Shown one piece after another: positions 57,079 through 64,000 of a stretch of 64,000 bases of DNA (position 1 is its first letter; the number at the start of each line of letters is the position of its first letter). Source of the DNA: Halomonas icarae (GTDB taxonomy: Bacteria > Pseudomonadota > Gammaproteobacteria > Pseudomonadales > Halomonadaceae); NCBI RefSeq assembly GCF_009901955.1, contig NZ_WUTS01000001.1:1742717-1806716 (forward strand), given 5' to 3'. The translations under genes and the position numbers were made by a program. The notes beneath the pieces were generated by a model, which was given only the letters and a program-made list of their open reading frames with translations, had not been told where the DNA came from and did no database searches.

Positions 57079-58512
57079 TTATCCTGCGAAGGTGTAGGCA
57101 GTCTTGACAGTGGTGTAGAAGTCCATCGCGATCGAGCCCTGCTCACGTCCGCCCAGGCTCGAGCCCTTGCGGCCACCGAAGGGCACGTGGTAATCGACCC
57201 CCGCTGTGGGCAGATTGACCATCACCATGCCCGCCTGCGCGAGTCGCTTGAACGCCGAGGCATGCTTCAAGGATTGGGTACAGATGCCCGAGGAGAGACC
57301 GTAGGGCGTGTCATTGGCCACGGCCACCGCCTCGTCAAAGTCGGCTACCCGGATCACCGAGGCACAGGGACCGAAGATCTCGTCGCGCGCGGTGCTCATC
57401 GAATTGTGAGATCCCAGAAACAGGGCCGGTGCCTGGAAGAAGCCTTCACGATCTAGGCGCTCCCCGCCTCTCACCACACACCCCTCGTCGGCAGCACGCC
57501 TCACGGCCTCCAGGTTGCCGGCCAGCTGACGCTCGGAAGCCACCGGACCGAGTTGAGTCTTGGTGTCGAGCGGGTCGCCGATCCTCAGCGCCGCGCGTGC
57601 GGCTTCCAAACGCTCAACGAAGGCGTCATGAATGCCAGCCTCGACGATCAAGCGCGACGAGGCGGTACAGCGCTGCCCAGTGGAAAAAAATGCCCCGTTG
57701 AGGCAGACCTGCACAGCTACTTCGAGATCGGCGTCGTCGAGCACTACCATGGGGTTCTTCCCACCCATTTCGAGCTGCACTTTCTTCAACTGCTTGGCAC
57801 AGGTCTCGGCGATGCGCCGACCGACAGCCTCGGAACCGGTAAAGGAGATGGCAGAGACGTCCGGATGCTCGACCAAAGTCGCACCGAGTTCAGCCCCAGC
57901 ACCCATGACGAGGTTGAAGACCCCATCCGGGCATCCCGCCTCGTGAAGAATCCTAGCCATCTCATGGGCGCAACCCGGCGTGAGTTCCGCCGGCTTCAAC
58001 ACCACGGCATTGCCTGCAGCCAGTGCCGGGGCCGCCTTCCAGGCCGGAATGGCAATCGGGAAATTCCAGGGGGTGATCAGGCCGACCACACCCAAGGGCT
58101 CACGGGTGGTTTCTACGTCGCAACCTTTGCGAGTGGAAGGAAGCTTCTGCCCGCCCAACCGCACCGCCTCTCCGGCGAAGAACTTGAAGCTATTGCCGGC
58201 TCGGATAACTTCGCCCTTGGCTTCGGCAAGTATCTTGCCCTCTTCCCTGGAGAGCAGCCTGGCCAATGCATCAGCACGACTCAAGATAAGGCTCCCGGCC
58301 TTATCAAGCACATCAGCACGAAACTGTGGGGATGCTGACGCCCAAGATGGCTGAGCTTTTTTAGCCGCTTCCACTGCTTTTAACACCATCTCGGAGTCGG
58401 AGCGGGTATACAGACCAATAATGTCGCTGGGATTTGATGGGTTTCTGTTCTCTGTAACTCGATCAGTACCGGACCACTTTCCATTGATCAAGTTTTTCAT
58501 ATACTCAGACAT
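57079..58512 (-). CDS. Aldehyde dehydrogenase (2-oxoglutarate semialdehyde dehydrogenase-like)
   Basis: A 477-residue NAD(P)-dependent aldehyde dehydrogenase with Asn150 (PWNF), Glu248 (LEMGGKNP) and nucleophile Cys282 in FFSTGQRCTASSRL. That last segment is typical of 2-oxoglutarate semialdehyde dehydrogenases used in aldarate, pentose and hydroxyproline catabolism, although specificity cannot be fixed. The start at 58512 (MSEYMKNLINGKW) follows GAGG; the frame is open upstream to 58617 without a better site. Confidence 0.88.
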   Translation of the reverse strand: MSEYMKNLINGKWSGTDRVTENRNPSNPSDIIGLYTRSDSEMVLKAVEAAKKAQPSWASASPQFRADVLDKAGSLILSRADALARLLSREEGKILAEAKGEVIRAGNSFKFFAGEAVRLGGQKLPSTRKGCDVETTREPLGVVGLITPWNFPIAIPAWKAAPALAAGNAVVLKPAELTPGCAHEMARILHEAGCPDGVFNLVMGAGAELGATLVEHPDVSAISFTGSEAVGRRIAETCAKQLKKVQLEMGGKNPMVVLDDADLEVAVQVCLNGAFFSTGQRCTASSRLIVEAGIHDAFVERLEAARAALRIGDPLDTKTQLGPVASERQLAGNLEAVRRAADEGCVVRGGERLDREGFFQAPALFLGSHNSMSTARDEIFGPCASVIRVADFDEAVAVANDTPYGLSSGICTQSLKHASAFKRLAQAGMVMVNLPTAGVDYHVPFGGRKGSSLGGREQGSIAMDFYTTVKTAYTFAG

Positions 58513-58979
58513 ACAAAGCCTCAGAAAAATTATCTTGGTTTTAGCCAACCTAGCACATCCACCTGAAGGCGTCTGCAAAGAACAGGTTAACAAACAGCAA
58601 GTCATGCTTGCCCTCACGATAGCTTGATATCAAGACACCATCTATTCGGCAGGCCAGTGCGCCTACACCAAAAAATATTAAACAAACTCCTAAAATAAAC
58701 ATAGATAGAACGCATAGCAGCTAATATCATACAATTAATATGCACCCCCAATGAGTCAGGTCAACACCCAAAGCCATCTTGTTTTTTACGCAAGCACATC
58801 ATCTCATTCACCATGCACCCGAGGCATGACGAGGGGAGGCCATCCACATGGGCAAGATTTTGTTTACAATCATCGTTCATAGCTTGATTGTTGTTGGTCG
58901 TGTGAAGGAGTAGCTTCAAAATTCATTGGCTTCTAACTCCCAATTACCCTAACTACAACAGCCACTAGAGGTTCCCCAA
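58513..58979. other. AT-rich divergent promoter region aldh/nhaC
   Basis: No gene is seen in these 467 bases between the divergent aldehyde dehydrogenase and antiporter genes. They are AT-rich and probably carry both promoters and regulator sites. No strong palindrome or convincing -35/-10 pair was picked out. Confidence 0.5.
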
Positions 58980-60521
58980 ATGGCCCACGGCACCCAAGGA
59001 CAAGGCAAAAAAAAGAATAAACCGATAAACTTATTTCTTTCTTTATTCCCCATTATCTTTACGCTTGCGCTCTTAGTCGTTCAGCTTTTCGTATTTAACG
59101 GCGACGCTCACATCCCCTTGATCATCGGCGTAGCTATAGTTGCCTCTATTGGATGGCACCTTGGGTTTAGCTGGAACGATATCGAGGAGGGATTAACTCA
59201 AGCACTCAAGCCTGCCATTCCGGTTATTGGTGTACTAATGACTATTGGCATGCTGATTAGCACCTGGATAGTTTCAGGCACTGTCCCCCTATTCATCACC
59301 ATTGGTGTCGATATTATTTCGCCATCTATCTTTCTGCCTTTAGCCTGTATCATCTGCTCGTTTACCGCTCTGCTCACGGGCACATCATGGGGTACGACTG
59401 GCACGATCGGCCTGGCTCTTATCAGCATTGGCGAAGTTATCGGCATACCCATTTCCTATACTGCAGGAGCGGTAATTTCTGGCGCATTCTTTGGCGACAA
59501 GATTTCTCCCCTTTCTGAAACCACAAATGCTGTACCCGTCATGGTAGGCACAGACCTGTGGACACATATTAAAAATATGCTTCCTTCTACCGTGCCAGCC
59601 ATGGCAATTTCGATCGCCATTTATACCTATCTTGGCTATGGTACAGCCGATGAAGTTGGGAGCATTGAGCGTATCGCAGAAATCAAGAGCGCAATTGGTG
59701 GCACATTCAGCCTGTCCTGGTTTTTGCTCATCCCTCCGGTGGTTACCGGTTTTATGTGCTTCAAAAAATTCCCGGCACTCCCCGCAATGTTCTCTGGCGT
59801 TGTGGTAGGCGGCATTGTCGCTCTTATTTTTCAGGGAGTCACGATTGGCACGCTATTCAACTCTATGATGAATGGCTATGACATTTCCACTGGCAGCAGC
59901 AGCCTTGACGATCTCTTGGGCAGAGGCGGACTGATGTCAATGATGTATATCATCTCGCTCATGATGATTGCCTTGGCATATGGTGGTCTCCTGCTGAAAA
60001 TTGGCAGTATCCAAAAAATTGTCACCAGTATCGTCACCAAGCTCAGAAGCCGCGGCAGCCTAGTGACCGGAACAGTGTTAACCTCACTTGGCATCACCGG
60101 CGTCAGTGATCAGTGGGTTGCATACACCATCACAGGGCAAACATTCTCACCTGCCTTCCGGGGGATGGGCCTTTCCACCGCAAATGTTTCGCGTATTGCC
60201 GAAGACACAGGCACCCTCTGTGCCCCACTCTTTCCTTGGACATCGGCGGGCGTTTTCATTGCGGGCGTCACGGGAGTACAGACTCTTCTTTACGCCCCCT
60301 TTGCCTTCGCATGCTGGTTAAGTCCTTTGTTTGACCTCTTGTGGGGATGGACTGGCCGATTCATTCCCAAAGCTACTGACGACGACATCAGGCGCTGGGA
60401 AGAAAACCACGATCCGATTCTCGTTCGCGGTAAATGGAAGGAAGGTAGCGTGGACCCTTCTCTTGCTAACTATATAAGGGAACAAAACTCCATCGGTGAA
60501 GCGCAATTATCTAGAAGCTAA
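58980..60521 (+). CDS. NhaC family Na+/H+ antiporter-like transporter
   Basis: A 513-residue membrane protein with about 12 hydrophobic segments. The blocks GTSWGTTGTIGLALISIG, GAVISGAFFGDKISPLSETTN and GVSDQWVAYTITGQTF are typical of NhaC-type antiporters (malate/lactate antiporter relatives included). Within a catabolic island it may import the organic substrate coupled to Na+ or H+ rather than serve ion homeostasis. It is lower in GC than core genes. A terminator follows. Confidence 0.85.
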   Translation: MAHGTQGQGKKKNKPINLFLSLFPIIFTLALLVVQLFVFNGDAHIPLIIGVAIVASIGWHLGFSWNDIEEGLTQALKPAIPVIGVLMTIGMLISTWIVSGTVPLFITIGVDIISPSIFLPLACIICSFTALLTGTSWGTTGTIGLALISIGEVIGIPISYTAGAVISGAFFGDKISPLSETTNAVPVMVGTDLWTHIKNMLPSTVPAMAISIAIYTYLGYGTADEVGSIERIAEIKSAIGGTFSLSWFLLIPPVVTGFMCFKKFPALPAMFSGVVVGGIVALIFQGVTIGTLFNSMMNGYDISTGSSSLDDLLGRGGLMSMMYIISLMMIALAYGGLLLKIGSIQKIVTSIVTKLRSRGSLVTGTVLTSLGITGVSDQWVAYTITGQTFSPAFRGMGLSTANVSRIAEDTGTLCAPLFPWTSAGVFIAGVTGVQTLLYAPFAFACWLSPLFDLLWGWTGRFIPKATDDDIRRWEENHDPILVRGKWKEGSVDPSLANYIREQNSIGEAQLSRS

Positions 60522-60531
60522 TAAATCCATC

Positions 60532-60561
60532 GCGGCTTGCCTTTAAAAAATGGCAAGCCGC
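60532..60561 (+). terminator. Hairpin terminator after the NhaC-type gene
   Basis: GCGGCTTGCC and GGCAAGCCGC form a perfect 10-bp stem around TTTAAAAAAT, followed by TTCC. It begins 11 bp after the stop codon. Confidence 0.7.
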
Positions 60562-60604
60562 TTCCAGCATCACTAACTGAAAATCTTCACATAAAGCTTC
60601 TTTC

Positions 60605-63600
60605 ATGATAGCAAAACTAAACACCAGCAGAGGCTCTTATGAATCAAGAGATGATTACCTTCTCTTCATAGAGGCTTTGATGGCCGCCGGCTTTGAGGGA
60701 GAGCTCGCCCCCGACTACGCCGCCCGCACGGTGCTGGCTACCGACAACTCCATCTATCAGCGCATGCCCCAGGCGGTACTATATCCACGCCACGGCGAGG
60801 ACCTACAGCGCATCGCTCACCTGGCCGGCCAGGTGGAGCACCGCCGAGTGGTGCTCACCCCCCGCGGCGGCGGTACCGGCACCAACGGGCAGTCCCTCAC
60901 CGACGGCCTGGTGGTGGACGTCTCCCGGCACATGAATCAAATACTCGACATCGACGTCGAAAACCGCCGGGTTCGTGTCCAGGCCGGCGTAGTCAAGGAC
61001 CAGCTCAACGCGGCGCTCAAACCTCATGGGCTCTTCTTCGCACCGGAGCTCTCCACCTCCAACCGCGCCACCATCGGCGGCATGATCAGCACCGACGCCA
61101 GTGGCCAAGGCAGCTGCGAGTACGGCAAAACCCGCGATCACGTGCTCGAGCTCTCCACGCTGCTGCTGGGCGGCGAGCGCCTGGTGAGCCGGCCGCTGGA
61201 CGAGTACGAGCTGGAAGCGCTGTGCGCGCGCGACGACGCCACCGGCCGCGTCGTGCGTACAGCCCGGGAGATCATCGACACCCAGGCCGAGCGGATCGCC
61301 GCGACCTTCCCGCCGCTCAATCGCTGCCTAACCGGCTACGACCTGGCGCACCTGAGAACGGCGGAAGGCAGGCTCGACCTCAACAGCCTGCTGTGCGGCG
61401 CCGAGGGCTCGCTGGGCCTGCTCGACGAGGCGGAGCTCAAGGTGCTGCCGATCCCCAGGCACTCGACCCTGGTCAACGTGCGCTACCCCGGCTTTATGGA
61501 TGCCCTTCGCGATGCCAAGGCGCTCATGGCGAGCGACGCCGGGCCCACCTCCATCGAGACGGTGGATGACAAGGTGCTGATGCTGGCCATGGAAGACTTC
61601 ATCTGGGACAGCGTTGCGGAGTTTTTCCCCAGCAGTGAGCAAGCTGATAAGCATTCTGCTCTTTGGGCACTAGGCTCCGCAGAGCTATCAGCCACACCAA
61701 CTCGACAAGAAGCATCGACCTCCATCATTTGCGGCATCAATCTGGTGGAGTTCAACGACGACGACCCCGAGCGGCTGGCCGAGCGCGTGGCCGCCTTCTG
61801 CCGCCACTTGGAGAGCGACCGCGGCGTCGAGCGCCTGGGCTTCACCCTGGCGGAGGGGCGCGCCGCCATCCAGCGCGTCTACGCCATGCGCAAGCGCGCC
61901 GTAGGTCTGCTGGGCAATGCCAGCGGGGAGCAGCGCCCCCTCCCTTTCGTCGAGGATACCGCAGTACCGCCAGAGCGCCTGGCCGACTACATCGCCGAGT
62001 TCCGCGCCCTGCTCGACGCCCGCGGCCTCGAGTACGGCATGTTCGGCCACGTGGATGCCGGGGTGCTCCACGTGCGCCCTGCCCTCGACATGAAGGACCC
62101 GGCACAAGAGCGGCTGATCCGTGAGGTTTCCGACGAGGTAGCCGAACTCACCGGTCGCTATGGCGGCCTGCTGTGGGGCGAACACGGCAAGGGCGTGCGC
62201 TCGGAGTTCGCGCCACGCTTCTTCGGTGACCTCTACCCCAGCCTGCAGCGGGTCAAAGCGGCCTTCGACCCCTACAATCAGCTCAACCCGGGCAAGATAG
62301 CAACACCGCTGGCGATGGGTGAAACCGCTCGAGACGAGGCCGTAAAACTGGCTGACCCGGGACTGCTGACCATCGACGGGGTGCCCACCCGCGGCCAGTT
62401 CGACCGTACCATCGACAAGCGGGTGTGGCACGCCCACGCCGCCACCGTCTACTGCAACGGCAACGGCGCCTGCTACAATTACGACCCCGACGATGCCATG
62501 TGCCCCTCCTGGAAGGCGACACGCGATCGTATCCACTCCCCCAAGGGGCGCGCCAGCCTGGTGCGCGAGTGGCTGCGTTTGCAGGGCGAAGCGGGGGTCG
62601 ACCTGATCGATGAAGCGCGTGCGCGCCGTGCCGAGGGCGCCTGGGGCTTCGTGAAGCGCCTTCCCGCGCGCACCCTCAACACCCTACGCCGTGGCCGCGA
62701 GGCGGACTTCTCCCACGAGGTCTACAATGCCATGGCTGGGTGCCTGGCCTGCAAGTCTTGTGCCGGCCAGTGTCCGGTCAAGGTCAACGTGCCCGACTCC
62801 CGTGCGCAGTTCCTAGAGGCCTATCACGGTCGCTACCTGAGGCCCCCGCGCGACTACCTGATCGGGGGCCTGGAGTTCCTCCTGCCCGCCCTCACCCGGG
62901 TCGCGCCGCTCTACAACGCGGCACTCGGCAACCGTCTAGTGGCACGCTTGCTTGCCGGCCCCGTGGGTATGGTGGATAGCCCCCGACTCTCCCGCACCAG
63001 CCTGAGGAAGACCCTCGCCGCCTGGGGCGTGAATGAGGCCACGCCGACTTCGCTGGGCCTGCTCACCGAGGCCCAAAAGGCCAACAGCGTAGTGATCGTC
63101 CAGGACGCCTTCACCAGCCACTTCGAGGCAAAGCTGGTCATGGATATCGTCGAGCTGCTCAGCCGCCTCGACGTGCGCGTCTTCCTGGCACCCTTCTCTC
63201 CCAACGGCAAGCCGCTCAACGTGCAGGGCTTCCTGGGTGCCTTCGAGCGCACCGCCGGGAAGCAGGCGAGGCGCCTAAGTGCCCTCGCTGAGTTCGGGGT
63301 GCCGCTAGTGGGCATCGACCCCGCCATGACCCTCACCTATCGTCAGGAGTACGTGAAGGCGCTGGGTCCCGATGCCGTGCCCGAGGTGCAGCTACTCCAG
63401 GAGTGGCTGGTGAACCGCGTCAGCAACTTGGCCCCCAAGGGCCTAGTCCTCGAGAACTCCGGGTACCGTCTGCTCACCCACTGCACCGAGGCCACCAATG
63501 CCCCAGGCAGCCCCCGAGCCTGGCAGCAGGTGTTCGCCGCCTTTGGGCTCGAGCTCAACCTGGTAGTCACCGGTTGTTGCGGCATGTCCGGGACTTATGG

Positions 63601-63817
63601 CCATGAAGCCCGAAACCTCACAACATCGAAAGCTATCTATGCCCTGTCATGGCAGAAAGTCATCGAGGACGAGTACAACGCCGGACGGCTGCTGGCGACT
63701 GGCTACTCCTGCCGCAGCCAGGCCAGGCGCCTGTCAAAGGCTACACTGCCTCATCCGATGCAGGCGCTGTTGGTCGAGCTCGATAGAGCCGGCGCCATAC
63801 CACCATTACACCGCTAA
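60605..63817 (+). CDS. ydiJ: FAD-linked D-2-hydroxyglutarate dehydrogenase, YdiJ type
   Basis: A 1070-residue fusion of an N-terminal FAD-linked oxidase (PRGGGTGTNGQSL; GYDLAHL; MFGHVDAGVLHVRPALD) with a C-terminal iron-sulfur half (CLACKSCAGQCP near residues 714-725 and the GCCGMSGTYGHEA CCG motif). It aligns along its whole length with E. coli YdiJ, a D-2-hydroxyglutarate dehydrogenase. About 27 extra residues (around 344-376) lie in a patch of lower GC and unusual codons, as do the first and last few dozen codons. D-2-hydroxyglutarate oxidation yields 2-oxoglutarate, which fits the island aldehyde dehydrogenase. Confidence 0.88.
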   Translation: MIAKLNTSRGSYESRDDYLLFIEALMAAGFEGELAPDYAARTVLATDNSIYQRMPQAVLYPRHGEDLQRIAHLAGQVEHRRVVLTPRGGGTGTNGQSLTDGLVVDVSRHMNQILDIDVENRRVRVQAGVVKDQLNAALKPHGLFFAPELSTSNRATIGGMISTDASGQGSCEYGKTRDHVLELSTLLLGGERLVSRPLDEYELEALCARDDATGRVVRTAREIIDTQAERIAATFPPLNRCLTGYDLAHLRTAEGRLDLNSLLCGAEGSLGLLDEAELKVLPIPRHSTLVNVRYPGFMDALRDAKALMASDAGPTSIETVDDKVLMLAMEDFIWDSVAEFFPSSEQADKHSALWALGSAELSATPTRQEASTSIICGINLVEFNDDDPERLAERVAAFCRHLESDRGVERLGFTLAEGRAAIQRVYAMRKRAVGLLGNASGEQRPLPFVEDTAVPPERLADYIAEFRALLDARGLEYGMFGHVDAGVLHVRPALDMKDPAQERLIREVSDEVAELTGRYGGLLWGEHGKGVRSEFAPRFFGDLYPSLQRVKAAFDPYNQLNPGKIATPLAMGETARDEAVKLADPGLLTIDGVPTRGQFDRTIDKRVWHAHAATVYCNGNGACYNYDPDDAMCPSWKATRDRIHSPKGRASLVREWLRLQGEAGVDLIDEARARRAEGAWGFVKRLPARTLNTLRRGREADFSHEVYNAMAGCLACKSCAGQCPVKVNVPDSRAQFLEAYHGRYLRPPRDYLIGGLEFLLPALTRVAPLYNAALGNRLVARLLAGPVGMVDSPRLSRTSLRKTLAAWGVNEATPTSLGLLTEAQKANSVVIVQDAFTSHFEAKLVMDIVELLSRLDVRVFLAPFSPNGKPLNVQGFLGAFERTAGKQARRLSALAEFGVPLVGIDPAMTLTYRQEYVKALGPDAVPEVQLLQEWLVNRVSNLAPKGLVLENSGYRLLTHCTEATNAPGSPRAWQQVFAAFGLELNLVVTGCCGMSGTYGHEARNLTTSKAIYALSWQKVIEDEYNAGRLLATGYSCRSQARRLSKATLPHPMQALLVELDRAGAIPPLHR

Positions 63818-64000
63818 CGAGGACGCTGAAGGGATACACCATACTGCACCTATGCTGCATTGCCAGCTTGGCTGGGTGTTGTATTTCGGATGATCAAACG
63901 AGATACGTAAAACATTCGATCCAGCTAGTACTACAGTCGTAACTGAATAAGCTACAATGCATGTGGTTGATATGGAAGCGATCACAGGGTGAAGGATGCA
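63818..64000. other. Right-edge intergenic sequence
   Basis: No gene was recognised. A short CCAGC/GCTGG hairpin at 63863-63875 followed by GTGTTGTATTT may be a weak terminator of the dehydrogenase gene. Confidence 0.4.

Overview
The window reads as a chromosomal segment of a high-GC, probably halophilic gammaproteobacterium. Halomonas or another member of the Halomonadaceae fits best. This is inferred from protein style, gene order resembling the E. coli epmA-psd-rsgA-orn-queG-nnr-tsaE-amiB-mutL and parC-parE-yqiA-cpdA-yqiB-nudF neighbourhoods, and Halomonas-like intergenic repeats. No rRNA gene is present to confirm it.

Positions 1-43000 are core genome. From the left: mutL (cut by the window edge), amiC/B, tsaE and nnr in one operon, divergent from queG. 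Then orn and rsgA (divergent), a rhodanese, psd, the complete EF-P lysylation set (epmA, efp, epmB), and leuA behind a leucine-rich leader peptide and attenuator. Next come a BacNav-type channel coupled to serB, parC, parE, yqiA, pgi, and the tRNA wobble-uridine genes cmoA-cmoB. A small sigma factor/cupredoxin operon, a YugP-like metallopeptidase and an App1-like phosphatase follow. After these are cysDN, cpdA-yqiB-nudF, a TPR lipoprotein-like gene, and a LacI-controlled sugar operon (dehydrogenase, TIM-barrel isomerase, MFS symporter). The core ends with greB, rsmC, cmoM, tRNA-Arg(CCT) and mscS. Four copies of a ~112-bp dispersed repeat and a REP doublet sit between core genes.

From about 43000 to 60600 the character changes. 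There is a gene-poor 620-bp stretch with hairpins, an etfB truncated at its 3' end with no etfA, and a very AT-rich sensor-like membrane protein. These lead into an apparently acquired catabolic island. One tightly overlapping operon encodes a ThDP-dependent decarboxylase-like enzyme, HyuA, HyuB, a PLP aminotransferase, a uronate-dehydrogenase-like enzyme and a FAD amine oxidoreductase, with a LysR regulator beyond a terminator. A second operon encodes an aldehyde dehydrogenase and two SDRs. An NhaC-type antiporter follows, then a YdiJ-type D-2-hydroxyglutarate dehydrogenase whose GC content is patchy.

The island is the best candidate for an undescribed system. The enzymes suggest ATP-dependent opening of a cyclic amide (hydantoin, 5-oxoproline or another lactam), conversion of the amino acid to a 2-oxo acid, decarboxylation to an aldehyde, and oxidation to an acid entering central metabolism near 2-oxoglutarate or succinate. 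The substrate is not determined by the sequence. All coordinates and motifs were read by eye; no database search was run.
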